Source of the DNA: JACPXH01 sp964409225
Lineage (GTDB): Bacteria; Patescibacteriota; Minisyncoccia; JACPXH01
DNA: 36,206 bases
NCBI GenBank assembly: GCA_964409225.1
Contig: CAYPCM010000005.1
Span: forward strand, 1-36,206
Direction: 5' to 3'
The position numbers and the translations under genes are program-made. The notes beneath the pieces are model-generated. The model had not been told where the DNA came from, did no database searches, and was given only the letters and a program-made list of their open reading frames with translations. Shown here one piece after another: positions 1-7,762 of the stretch; within the stretch, counting starts at the first letter, position 1, and each line of letters begins with the position of its first letter.

Positions 1-52
1 GCGCGGCCCGAATCTTCTGTGGATCTTTGCGGATGAGGTGGATGTCTAGCAT
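1..52 (-). CDS. serS: Seryl-tRNA synthetase, N-terminal tip only (runs off left edge)
   Basis: The reverse complement from an ATG at 52 reads MLDIHLIRKDPQKIRAA and runs out of the window. This matches the highly conserved start of bacterial SerRS (MLDxKLIRxNP-), whose N-terminal coiled coil binds the long variable arm of tRNA-Ser. Only 17 residues are visible, so no catalytic motif can be checked. It lies downstream of the HD-domain gene and lysS on the same strand, giving a tRNA-synthetase cluster. An A/T-rich ATTTTTGA-type repeat sits directly before the start. Confidence 0.75.
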   Translation of the reverse strand, partial: MLDIHLIRKDPQKIRAA

Positions 53-131
53 AAAAGTTCAAAAATCAAAGTTGTTGGTGGTTAGCGCCCGCCGAGAACC
101 AAATACGCTCGCATCGTTTTCCGTTCCCCGC

Positions 132-692
132 TCACAATCCCAGTTCTCTAGAAATGCCCTGCATCGCCTCCAAGCTCAGACGCGTTACCTCCTCAAGCGA
201 CAGGCCGATCATCTCCGGAGCTTTCGCAATGATATCGCGGTTGACCCCTTTCGCAAAAGACTTTTCTTTGAACTTTTTGAGGACTGATTCTGTCGTTACG
301 CTCGCAAGTTTTTTGTCGGGTTGGACGAGTGCAGCCGCCGTAATCAAACCAGTCAGTTCTTCTACGCAGAACAGCGTTTTTTCGAGCAGCGTTTCCGGTG
401 CGATGCCATGGTGCCAGTTGTGGACCTTAATCGCTTTCACCAGGTGTGGTGCAAGCCCGGCTTCGGTCAGGATCCGCTCGGCCATGAGGGTGTGTTCGGG
501 GAAATTGTCTTTGGTTTTCTCCCAGTCCACATCGTGCAAGAGTCCCGCCAGCGCCCATTCGTCTACGTTTTCGCCAAAATGTTCCGCCATCCGGCGCATC
601 ACCGCCTCGGCCGCAAGGAGGTGCTTTTTGAGGTTGGGATTCGAGATGTATTTGTCAATGAGCCGGAGCGCTGCCTCACGCGTCATAAGCAT
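132..692 (-). CDS. HD-domain metal-dependent phosphohydrolase
   Basis: The 186-residue protein has a compact HD fold. His24 is followed by the His53-Asp54 pair in the motif GLLHDVDW, with further His residues at about 67 and in KVHNWHH, which would complete a divalent-metal site. Members of this small stand-alone family hydrolyse phosphate esters of nucleotides or related compounds; the substrate cannot be told from sequence. The ATG at 692 is 15 nt after the lysS stop, and no Shine-Dalgarno sequence is visible, so it is probably cotranscribed with lysS. A second in-frame ATG at 686 is an alternative start. Confidence 0.85.
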   Translation of the reverse strand: MLMTREAALRLIDKYISNPNLKKHLLAAEAVMRRMAEHFGENVDEWALAGLLHDVDWEKTKDNFPEHTLMAERILTEAGLAPHLVKAIKVHNWHHGIAPETLLEKTLFCVEELTGLITAAALVQPDKKLASVTTESVLKKFKEKSFAKGVNRDIIAKAPEMIGLSLEEVTRLSLEAMQGISRELGL

Positions 693-707
693 TGGATGTA
701 GCTGCGG

Positions 708-2186
708 TTATTTTGGTCGCATCAACGGAAAGAGCATTGCCTCACGTAGATTTGGTGAATCGGTAAGAAGCGCCACCAAACGGTCGACGCCTAACCCCAA
801 ACCAGCAGCGGGTGGTATGCCGTGCTCGAGCGCTTCGATGAACTCTTCGTCGAGCCGTTGCGCTTCTTCGTCGCCATCATCACGTCGTGCCTCTTGTGCC
901 TCGAAACGTTCACGCTGGTCAAGCGGGTCGTTGAGCTCGGCGAATGCATTAATGATTTCCATGCCGCCGGCGACTACCTGAAAACGTAGCGCAGTTTCTG
1001 GGTTTGCAGGATCTTTCTTCGCCAGCGGCGAGAGCGCGGTGGGGTGGCCCACAAGGAACAGTGGGCCCCTCTGATATTGCCTCCAGTTTTTTTTGAAAAG
1101 TTCATCTGCGATCTGCCACTTGTTTAAGCCCTCGGGCAATTGGGGATAGACGTTCTGCCGCGCTCGTTGATCCATTTCGTAATCTGTCCAGTTGTGCCAA
1201 TCAGAAATGTCTTCTTTTAAAATCTCCTGTAATGCTTGGTCGAATGTCACGCGCTTCCAGGGGGTTTGAAAGTCAGCGACAACCTTCCCGAATCGTTCGA
1301 TCACTGTTTTGCCAAGGATTTGTACAACGATACCGGAAATAAAATCTTCCGTAAATTCCATGAGGCCTTCTCGGCTTTGGTAAGCCCAATAAAACTCAAG
1401 CTCGGTGAACTCGGGATTGTGCTCCCGGTCCATGCCCTCGTTCCGAAAACATCGCCCAAGTTCGTAGATTTTTTCAAACCCTCCTGCGAGCAGACGCTTG
1501 AGGTAGAGTTCAGGCGCGATACGCAGATAGAGATCGAGGTCGAGTGCGTTGAGGTGCGTGACGAAGGGACGAGCCGAGGCGCCTCCGGGAATTACCTGGA
1601 GCACGGGAGTTTCCACTTCCATGAAGCCTGCGGTCTCGAGGCGTTCGCGGATCGAGCGGATGATTTTCGAGCGTACCTGGAAGCGTTCGCGCACCTCAGG
1701 ATTCATCACAAGATCGAGGTAGCGTTTCCGGAACCGCTCCTCGTGGTCTTGAAGCCCGTGCCATTTCTCCGGCAGCGGCCGGAGGGACTTTGAGAGCATC
1801 GTGAGGCGTTCGACTACGAGGGTGCGCTCGCCGGTCTTGGTGGTCGTTACGGTGCCCGCAACCGAAACAAAATCGCCGATGTCGTAGAGACCAGCAAATT
1901 GATCAAAGGCGGGTTCTTTCAGGCCGTCGGCTTTTACAAGAAGCTGGATTTTTCCGGTGCCGTCTACAAGATCGGCAAACGTGCTCTGCCCGTGTTCGCG
2001 AATGCGCATTAGCCGACCGGCCAGCGCGATCACCTCTTGAGACGATTCCAGCTTAGCGAAATCCTCGAGCGCTGTTTGGATAGTATGCGTGCGCGCCGCG
2101 CTTGCCGGATACGGATCAACGCCTGCATCCCGCAGGCGTTGCAGTTTTTCGAGGCGGATCTTCCGGAGTTCTTCAATGGTCGCCAT
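708..2186 (-). CDS. lysS: Lysyl-tRNA synthetase, class II
   Basis: The enzyme charges tRNA-Lys with lysine in the cytoplasm. The 492-residue protein has an N-terminal OB-fold anticodon-binding domain (about residues 50-145) and a class II catalytic core. Motif 2 is seen as FRNEGMDREHNPEFTELE, and motif 3 as GLGLGVDRLVALLTDSPNLR close to the C terminus. Length is normal for LysRS (about 490-505). The ATG at 2186 is preceded immediately by an in-frame GTG at 2189; ATG is preferred. It heads a minus-strand group with the HD gene and serS. A 24-nt motif shared with 21660-21683 lies about 55 nt upstream. Confidence 0.97.
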   Translation of the reverse strand: MATIEELRKIRLEKLQRLRDAGVDPYPASAARTHTIQTALEDFAKLESSQEVIALAGRLMRIREHGQSTFADLVDGTGKIQLLVKADGLKEPAFDQFAGLYDIGDFVSVAGTVTTTKTGERTLVVERLTMLSKSLRPLPEKWHGLQDHEERFRKRYLDLVMNPEVRERFQVRSKIIRSIRERLETAGFMEVETPVLQVIPGGASARPFVTHLNALDLDLYLRIAPELYLKRLLAGGFEKIYELGRCFRNEGMDREHNPEFTELEFYWAYQSREGLMEFTEDFISGIVVQILGKTVIERFGKVVADFQTPWKRVTFDQALQEILKEDISDWHNWTDYEMDQRARQNVYPQLPEGLNKWQIADELFKKNWRQYQRGPLFLVGHPTALSPLAKKDPANPETALRFQVVAGGMEIINAFAELNDPLDQRERFEAQEARRDDGDEEAQRLDEEFIEALEHGIPPAAGLGLGVDRLVALLTDSPNLREAMLFPLMRPK

Positions 2187-2240
2187 CACCCCATTTTACG
2201 CGAGCCGCTCGCTGTCGTAAAGGGAAGCTACTGCGCTTTG

Positions 2241-2264
2241 TAGGAATTTAACGCGTTGTTTACA
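2241..2264. repeat. 24-nt motif, copy 1 (other copy at 21660-21683)
   Basis: The sequence TAGGAATTTAAC/GCGTTGTTTACA differs from the copy at 21660-21683 only by two single-base indels. Both lie upstream of minus-strand genes: lysS here and the 135-residue membrane protein there. It may be a regulatory site or a short interspersed repeat. Confidence 0.6.
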
Positions 2265-2354
2265 TCAAGCGGCCTCAGGTTCGAGCGGCTTTAGAGGCCG
2301 AGCGCAACGTCCCGAGTTAACCAATAGGAGGGTCTGACCCTACTATGAGCGGCA

Positions 2355-2390
2355 GCGAAAAATCCAACGCTTAAGGATTTTCGCGTAGCG
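2355..2390. repeat. Hairpin repeat family B, copy 1
   Basis: An inverted repeat CGAAAAATCC / GGATTTTCG (one bulged A) is followed by CGTAGCGAG. The same arrangement, with a perfect 9-bp stem and CGAAGCGGG after it, occurs at 17377-17412. A GAGGCCGAG motif lies upstream of the hairpin in both places. This is a REP-like element candidate. Confidence 0.6.
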
Positions 2391-2456
2391 AGAGCCTGCC
2401 CGGCTTGATGCCAGATCGTGTCATGTCTGTTTGTGTGCAAACAACGCGATGCTTTC

Positions 2457-2921
2457 TTACTGCACTTTGATAATTTTATACTTACGCTCGCCAGCCGGCG
2501 CACGCACGGTAACGCTTTCCCCGGTCTTATGGCCTAGAAACGCCAAGCCGAGCGGCGACTCATTTGAGATGCGACCCTCAAGGGGCTGGGACTCTTCAGA
2601 GCCAACGATGGTATAGGTGGCGCGTTCGCGGCCGGACTCTACTTCCACGGTCGAGCCGATAACCACTGTGCCGTTGCCGCTGGTTTTTGTAATGATGACG
2701 ACATTTTTTACTATGGCCTCAAGTTCGGCTAGCCGTTTTTCCAGCTGCTCTTGCGCTTCCTTTGCCTCCATGTACTCGGAATTTTCGGCCAGGTCGCCGA
2801 GCGACTTTGCTTCAGACAAGCGCATCGCAATCTCCTGGCGTTTAACCGTCTTTAATTCTTCCAGCTCTGCTTTTATTTTAGCCAGTCCTTCTTGGCTTAA
2901 GTATGTTGGTTCTTCGCCCAT
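2457..2921 (-). CDS. greA: Transcription elongation factor GreA
   Basis: GreA enters the secondary channel of RNA polymerase and stimulates cleavage of backtracked RNA. The 154-residue protein has the full two-domain layout. An N-terminal antiparallel coiled coil (about residues 8-75) carries the acidic tip GDLAENSEY, with Asp43 and Glu46 as the expected catalytic acids. A C-terminal FKBP-like domain contains the typical segment ISNESPLGLAFLGHKTGE. Length is normal. It is a single gene with its own promoter at 3033-3061. Confidence 0.97.
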   Translation of the reverse strand: MGEEPTYLSQEGLAKIKAELEELKTVKRQEIAMRLSEAKSLGDLAENSEYMEAKEAQEQLEKRLAELEAIVKNVVIITKTSGNGTVVIGSTVEVESGRERATYTIVGSEESQPLEGRISNESPLGLAFLGHKTGESVTVRAPAGERKYKIIKVQ

Positions 2922-3032
2922 AACAGTTTTTGATTATCGGTTGATAGTTTTCGTTGAGTTTGCGACTGACGCTGTTAACTGTTAACTGAAACCAGCAACC
3001 AAAAACTAAAACCATGTGGTTGTTGGTGTAGA

Positions 3033-3061
3033 AGCATACGGACAGTACGGTGGCCTGTCAA
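3033..3061 (-). promoter_or_regulatory. Sigma-70-type promoter of greA
   Basis: On the minus strand a perfect -35 box TTGACA (3061-3056) is followed after 17 nt by TATGCT (3038-3033). This predicts a start near 3026 and a leader of about 105 nt before the greA ATG at 2921. Confidence 0.75.
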
Positions 3062-3090
3062 GAGTGGATAACTGATGCCGCTCAAAGCGA

Positions 3091-5022
3091 CTAGGAAGAC
3101 GGCTTACGATTTTCGAAGTACCACGACAATATTTCTTTAGCCACCGGTACCGCATGTGTCGCTCCCTCACCGCCTTTCTCCAGAAGTATGGTGAGTACGA
3201 TCTCTGGGTTGTTTGAAGGCGCATAGCCGGTGAACCAAGCGTGTGTAGCGCTGCCGCCTGCTTGGGCTGTGCCGGTTTTGCCAGATACGGCTACCGGCAA
3301 ATCCGCTAAGGCCCGGCTCGACCCGTAGATAACGGCCTCGCGCAGGCCGCGTCGCACTACGTCAATATCTTCAGACGGGATGTTCATTTCGACGGCCGGC
3401 GGTCTAAACTCTTGGACCGTGCTGCCGTCTGGCAAGGCAATGCGACGTACCAAGTGCGGCGTTATTAGCTGGCCGCCGTTGGCAATTGCGGCGGTGGCCC
3501 GTGCAAGCTGTAAGGGCGTGAGCCGCAGATCCCCCTGACCGATCGAAACATTATAGGTGTCTCCAATATACCAACCTTCCCTGCGCACGCGTTCCTTCCA
3601 GCCGGGCGTGGGCAACAGCCCTGTCTGTTCGGGCAGGTCTATGCCGGTTTGTTTTCCAAAACCGAAGCGGGCCAAATGCGCCACGATTCGCTCGATGCCA
3701 AGTCCCCGGATGTCGCCGAAGCCGCCACCGACAGTATAAAAATATACGTTTGATGAAACGGCGATGGCTCTTATCATGTTCACCCAGCCATGTGCTCGCC
3801 AGTCGTGGAACGTATAGACGATGTCGGGGTTTGTGGGGTGAGGCACTGAAATCGAACCGGTTACAAAAATTTGTTTGGCCGGATTTATTACCCTCTCGGC
3901 GAGTGCGGCCGCGGCAATAAACGGCTTGATGGTTGACCCCGACGGATACTGGCCAGAAGTGGCGCGATTGAAAAGCGGCTCGGCCGGATCGGTTAGCACT
4001 CGTTCCACCTCTTCACCTGCAGCTTGGCCGGGTACAAAAAGATTATTGTCATAGGTAGGTATACTCACGAGCGCCAGCACTTCGCCAGTCCGCGGATCTA
4101 AGGCCACCGCCGCGGCGTGCTGCTTTCCGGTCGCGGTGACGACGCGGCCGAGGACGCTGGAGATTAAATTCTGAAATTCGAGGGACACCGAGAGCTCGAT
4201 GTTTTTGCCCGGGACAGGCGGCTTGGTGGCCGTAGAAATGCTGGACGTTAGGGTGGCGTCGGTGCGGCGACGAGCAAAACCGCTCACCCCGCGCAGGGCC
4301 GTGTCGTAGGACGCCTCAATTCCTGATTTGCCGATGAGTTCTGTAAGTTCATAGTTCGGATGCGCCGGCAGGTCTTCTTCGCTCACCCGCCCGACGTAGC
4401 CCAAAATGTGACTCATGGCCGCTCCGGCAGTGTAGCTGCGACTTATATCTTGGGCAATGCGCAGGCCAGGAAATTCTGAACCCCTGGCCTCAAAGATAAG
4501 TGCGGCCTCATGCCCGAGACCCGGCCAGACCACGCTGGTCCGGCTGGCTATGCGGCGGGCTCTGAGCACCTCTCGGCGCAACTCGGTCCGATCCAGAGTA
4601 AAGAGTTCGCTTAAACGCTCGAGCATACTCTCGAGTTGCTCACCGGCGGGGAGATCAGACGGCACCACCTCAAGGGCAAAACTCAAGGTGTTCATTACAA
4701 GCGCTTCGCCGCGCCTATCCGTTATGACGCCGCGGGACGCCGGGATGGGCTCGGCATCGACAGTGTGGCGCCAGGCGATCGCGCTGTACTTTTCTCCTTC
4801 CAGGATCTGGTATTGAAACGACAGCAGCCAGAACGCGATCAGCATGGCCATTGCCAGCCCGAACAGAATGCGGGCCGCCATAAGTCCCAGAGGTACTGTG
4901 ACGCGTCCAAGTGCTTGCGGCTGCTGGGCCTCAACGTCAACAATAATGTCCTCAACGGAAATCTCGTCTGCGCCGTTTTGAACGCGCGCCTCAGAAAGTG
5001 ACGGGAGCGGCAGGAAATCCAT
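3091..5022 (-). CDS. mrdA: Penicillin-binding protein 2 (elongasome transpeptidase)
   Basis: This is the class B transpeptidase that cross-links lateral-wall peptidoglycan together with the MreBCD/RodA machinery. There is one membrane segment near residues 45-70, then the PBP dimerisation domain, then the penicillin-binding domain. The active-site motifs are all present: the serine nucleophile in SGSTIK (about Ser363), SSN, and KTGTAQ. The ATG at 5022 is chosen because an upstream TTG at 5070 would extend the overlap with mreD without a ribosome-binding site. The chosen start still overlaps mreD by 32 nt, suggesting translational coupling. It is the last gene of the mreB-mreC-mreD-mrdA operon. 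Confidence 0.95.
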   Translation of the reverse strand: MDFLPLPSLSEARVQNGADEISVEDIIVDVEAQQPQALGRVTVPLGLMAARILFGLAMAMLIAFWLLSFQYQILEGEKYSAIAWRHTVDAEPIPASRGVITDRRGEALVMNTLSFALEVVPSDLPAGEQLESMLERLSELFTLDRTELRREVLRARRIASRTSVVWPGLGHEAALIFEARGSEFPGLRIAQDISRSYTAGAAMSHILGYVGRVSEEDLPAHPNYELTELIGKSGIEASYDTALRGVSGFARRRTDATLTSSISTATKPPVPGKNIELSVSLEFQNLISSVLGRVVTATGKQHAAAVALDPRTGEVLALVSIPTYDNNLFVPGQAAGEEVERVLTDPAEPLFNRATSGQYPSGSTIKPFIAAAALAERVINPAKQIFVTGSISVPHPTNPDIVYTFHDWRAHGWVNMIRAIAVSSNVYFYTVGGGFGDIRGLGIERIVAHLARFGFGKQTGIDLPEQTGLLPTPGWKERVRREGWYIGDTYNVSIGQGDLRLTPLQLARATAAIANGGQLITPHLVRRIALPDGSTVQEFRPPAVEMNIPSEDIDVVRRGLREAVIYGSSRALADLPVAVSGKTGTAQAGGSATHAWFTGYAPSNNPEIVLTILLEKGGEGATHAVPVAKEILSWYFENRKPSS

Positions 5023-5449
5023 AGGGTTTAGGCAGGAATAGACGCAGCGCGCCGAGCCAAACCAGAGCAATAACAGAGGTCTGAATGACTAGGGTGAGCG
5101 ATTGTCGTAGGTCCCAACGCTGGAGAAACGCTTCTAGCGCCGCGGCGATTACGCTTCCCAGCACCAGAATTGCCGGGGTGCGCCACGAGCCGGTGGCGCT
5201 CAGCCACTTGGAGCCGATTACTTGCGCCGTTATGACGGCGGAGATGAGCGGTAAAGCGATCGTGCCGGGCGGAGCCGCGCTTAGAACTTCGAGCATCACA
5301 GCGCCCGTTGCAACCGCCGCGAGCGTTTTAGACAGTTGGGCCTCAAACGCAAGCACCAAAGATAACCCCAAGACAATGGGCAAAGGCGCTGCGCCGGCTT
5401 GAATAATTGCGGCCGCGCTGACAAGTATTATGGCGATCCACGTCGGCAT
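4991..5449 (-). CDS. mreD: MreD-like rod-shape membrane protein
   Basis: The 152-residue protein is almost entirely hydrophobic, with about four or five predicted membrane segments, and matches MreD in size and topology. MreD proteins diverge strongly, so the call relies mostly on position: directly after mreC (24 nt gap) and overlapping mrdA by 32 nt. It would act in the cytoplasmic membrane, linking cytoplasmic MreB and extracytoplasmic MreC to wall synthesis. Confidence 0.8.
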   Translation of the reverse strand: MPTWIAIILVSAAAIIQAGAAPLPIVLGLSLVLAFEAQLSKTLAAVATGAVMLEVLSAAPPGTIALPLISAVITAQVIGSKWLSATGSWRTPAILVLGSVIAAALEAFLQRWDLRQSLTLVIQTSVIALVWLGALRLFLPKPYGFPAAPVTF

Positions 5450-5473
5450 AGGATGAGTCGGACATCACCACTC

Positions 5474-6283
5474 TTAAAATGGCACGGCCGCAAGAACGAC
5501 GAGTGCCAGCTCCAGTTGATCTAGGCGCGCTGCCGGCGCGATGGTGGCGGTGGTGAGTAGTCCACTCGCCCGCGCCTCGACTGCCGAAACGCGACCGAGG
5601 ATAAAACCACGCGGGAATAAACCGTCCTGCCCGGACGTAAGCACCTCTTCCTCCGCCTTGAGCTCGCGCCCGGGCTGGATCAGTTCGAGGCGGAGATCGA
5701 GTCCGTGCTGGCCCTTAACAATGCCGGTGGTCCGAGTTTCTTCGGTCACAACGTTGACCGAACTCAGCGGATCTGTCAGTGCCCGAACCGTCGCGCTTCG
5801 CTCGTCGGCGCGCACGACTCGACCTACGAGAATGTCGCCGGGGGCGAGCACTGCGGAGCCCTCAAATACACCGTCGAGACGACCCTTATCAATGATAACG
5901 TTCGCAGTGGCGATTTGGGGGTCACGGCCGATGATGTGAGCGGCAAGTAACTGGAAACGAACCTCGCCGGGAAGGCCGAATTCCTTTCTTATCGCTTCGG
6001 TATCTCGTAACAGCTCGGCAAGTCGAGTGCGCTCGGCGCGTAAGTCAAGGTTTTGGGCGCGCAGCGATAAATTTTCACGGTGCAGGTTGCGAATGGCCGC
6101 GACGAATTTCACGGCCTTCTCAACCGTCGCGGAACCGGCGCGGATGGCGCGGATGGGCACAAGCAAGGCCGCACGCGCAGTGCGAGCTCCCCAGGTGATT
6201 GCGGGCCAGCGCAAAATAATGCCAAGCGCAATGGCGAGGGCGGCGATTGCGGCAATTACGACGAGCCAGGATTTAGCTTGCAT
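5474..6283 (-). CDS. mreC: Rod shape-determining protein MreC
   Basis: The 269-residue protein has an N-terminal membrane anchor (about residues 5-25), a coiled coil (about 60-100, rich in Leu, Arg and Glu), and the extracytoplasmic beta-barrel domain. Typical MreC segments are visible: LLAAHIIGRDPQ, DKGRLDGVFEGSAVLAPGDILVGRV, and LTSGQDGLFPRGFILGRV. A GGAG Shine-Dalgarno sequence lies about 8 nt before the ATG at 6283. It is the second gene of the mre operon, separated from mreB by 94 nt that contain a 30-bp perfect palindrome. Confidence 0.95.
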   Translation of the reverse strand: MQAKSWLVVIAAIAALAIALGIILRWPAITWGARTARAALLVPIRAIRAGSATVEKAVKFVAAIRNLHRENLSLRAQNLDLRAERTRLAELLRDTEAIRKEFGLPGEVRFQLLAAHIIGRDPQIATANVIIDKGRLDGVFEGSAVLAPGDILVGRVVRADERSATVRALTDPLSSVNVVTEETRTTGIVKGQHGLDLRLELIQPGRELKAEEEVLTSGQDGLFPRGFILGRVSAVEARASGLLTTATIAPAARLDQLELALVVLAAVPF

Positions 6284-6332
6284 ACGGTGAGCTCCATCTC
6301 AAAAATGGAAATCCGACGTCCCACGACCAACC

Positions 6333-6362
6333 TTATTACTATGTATCGATACATAGTAATAA
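6333..6362. repeat. 30-bp perfect palindrome between mreB and mreC
   Basis: Each arm is 15 nt, and the left arm TTATTACTATGTATC is followed directly by its exact reverse complement with no loop. The next base pair outward (6332/6363) does not match. It lies 15 nt after the mreB stop, in the mreB-mreC gap. No long T tract follows on the minus strand. It could be an operator for a dimeric regulator, an mRNA processing or stabilising hairpin, or an attenuator. Confidence 0.85.
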
Positions 6363-6377
6363 ACCACTCGGGTCAAA

Positions 6378-7433
6378 TTATATGCGCAGATGTGCGGCGT
6401 ATTGGGTCGGCACCAAAACCGGCCGAAGGGCGTCGATATCTTCGAGAATGAGGCCGGTGCCGCGCACGACCGCCGTGAGCGGATCCTCGGTTACACGCGT
6501 CGGTATCCTGGTCTCAAGGGCTATAAGTTCATCGAGGCGCTGAAGAAGACTGCCGCCACCGGCCAGCACAATGCCGCGGTGCATGATGTCGGCCACAAGC
6601 TCGGGCGGGGTTTCTTCAACCGTGGTCTTGATGGCGTTTACGATGGTGCTCACCGATTGGCTGATGGCGCGCCGGATTTGTGAGTCGGTCACAGTAACCT
6701 CCTTGGGCAAACCGGTAATAAGATCTCGACCGCGCATGGAGGTCTCGGCTGGCTTATTTGACTCCGTGGCCGAACCGATGGCAACTTTGACTTCTTCAGC
6801 CGTGCGTTCGCCGAGGAGAAGCTTGAATTCGTCGCGGGCAAACTGAATGATGTCATCGGATATCTTGTCGCCGGCGACGCGCAAGCTGCGGCAAGCGACG
6901 ACGCCGCCAAGCGAAATGACCGCCACTTCGGTTGTCCCGCCGCCGATGTCCACAATTATGTTGCCGGCTGCTTCCTGTACGGGCAAGCGCGCGCCGATGG
7001 CGGCGGCCATGGGCTCTTCTACCAGATACACTTCGCGCGCGCCGGCATTGCGCGTGGCGTCTTCAACCGCTCTTTTTTCAACCTCGGTTACGCCAGAAGG
7101 AATTCCAATGACCACGCGAGGTCGAGACAAAAGAGGGAATCCTTGTTCGTGCACCCGCGAGATGAAATAGCGGAGCATCTGCTCTGTTACTTCGAAATCC
7201 GACACCACCCCGTTTACCAAAGGACGGGTGGCCACGATGTGGCTGGGCGTGCGGCCCACCATACGCTTGGCCGCGTTGCCGATCGCCAGAATCTGGCCGG
7301 TCTTTTGGTTGATGGCAACCACCGAGGGTTCATTAATGACAATCCCGCGGCCGCGCACGTAGACCAGCGTATTGGCCGTGCCGAGGTCAATGCCGATATC
7401 TTTTGAAAACAAAGCGAAGAAGCGGTTGAGCAT
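6378..7433 (-). CDS. mreB: Rod shape-determining actin homologue MreB (copy 1)
   Basis: This bacterial actin forms membrane-bound filaments that guide lateral wall synthesis. The 351-residue protein shows all actin-fold nucleotide motifs: phosphate 1 DLGTANTLVYV (about 16-26), phosphate 2 DIGGGTTEVAVISLGG (about 165-180), and the adenosine motif VLAGGGSLL (about 290-298). It opens the mre operon. A second copy at 17475-18482 lies next to murA. A promoter TTGGCC-N17-TATGCT is seen at 7449-7477. Confidence 0.97.
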   Translation of the reverse strand: MLNRFFALFSKDIGIDLGTANTLVYVRGRGIVINEPSVVAINQKTGQILAIGNAAKRMVGRTPSHIVATRPLVNGVVSDFEVTEQMLRYFISRVHEQGFPLLSRPRVVIGIPSGVTEVEKRAVEDATRNAGAREVYLVEEPMAAAIGARLPVQEAAGNIIVDIGGGTTEVAVISLGGVVACRSLRVAGDKISDDIIQFARDEFKLLLGERTAEEVKVAIGSATESNKPAETSMRGRDLITGLPKEVTVTDSQIRRAISQSVSTIVNAIKTTVEETPPELVADIMHRGIVLAGGGSLLQRLDELIALETRIPTRVTEDPLTAVVRGTGLILEDIDALRPVLVPTQYAAHLRI

Positions 7434-7448
7434 ACGAGTGCGGTTCGC

Positions 7449-7477
7449 AGCATAGCATCTCTCCCGCGCGCGGCCAA
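7449..7477 (-). promoter_or_regulatory. Putative mreB operon promoter
   Basis: The minus strand reads TTGGCC (7477-7472), a 17-nt spacer, then TATGCT (7454-7449), about 15 nt upstream of the mreB ATG. It lies back to back with the plus-strand promoter at 7489-7517. Confidence 0.55.
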
Positions 7478-7488
7478 GCAGCGCCTCC

Positions 7489-7517
7489 TTGCGGAGTTTC
7501 TCCCGAAGTGGTATTCT
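7489..7517 (+). promoter_or_regulatory. Putative promoter of the hisG remnant, leaderless type
   Basis: TTGCGG (7489-7494), a 17-nt spacer and TATTCT (7512-7517) are followed after only 8 nt by the ATG at 7526. Transcription would therefore start at or next to the start codon. Confidence 0.45.
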
Positions 7518-7525
7518 CGTTCATT

Positions 7526-7762
7526 ATGTCGCCCAGAATTTCCCGCGCACAACGGGATGCTGCACTTCTTCGTATTGCCGTCCCCAACAAGGGACGGCTT
7601 GCCGATCCGGCACTTGCCCTTCTCCGTCAGGTAGGGTTGGAATTTGAAGAGCACGAGCGGAAGCTCTCGGGTACGCGACGATCTCTTCTTGCGATCTTCC
7701 CATGCAACCCTCCTGTTCAGATTAGCCGTCATTCCCCATCGTTACGGGTTTACCGCATCTAG
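7526..7762 (+). pseudogene. hisG: Truncated ATP phosphoribosyltransferase (hisG) remnant
   Basis: The 78-residue reading frame contains LLRIAVPNKGRLADPALALL and then RQVGLEFEEHERKL. This matches the N terminus of HisG, the first enzyme of histidine biosynthesis. After this point the family resemblance is lost. Another frame reads SRVRDDLFLRSS, reminiscent of the next HisG strand, so a frameshift plus deletion is likely. Full HisG has at least 200 residues, so this cannot be active. No other his gene is nearby. Its TAG overlaps the TAG of the convergent HAD gene (CTAG at 7759-7762). Confidence 0.65.

Larger units (their letters stand above)
2190..2456. other. Intergenic region between lysS and greA with repeat hairpins
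   Basis: No convincing gene is seen in these 267 nt. The region holds the lysS leader, a 24-nt motif at 2241-2264, a short perfect palindrome AGGGTC-T-GACCCT at 2329-2341, and a hairpin element at 2355-2390 that recurs at 17377-17412. The short open frame across it on the minus strand shows no family resemblance. Confidence 0.6.

Noticed and set aside
154..981. 275-residue plus-strand open frame
   Set aside because: It lies antisense to the HD-domain gene and lysS, is Ser/Arg-rich and of low complexity, and has no family resemblance. Such shadows are common in GC-rich coding DNA.
2291..2503. 70-residue minus-strand frame between lysS and greA
   Set aside because: It overlaps the greA 3' end and repeat hairpins, has no ribosome-binding site and no protein-like pattern.
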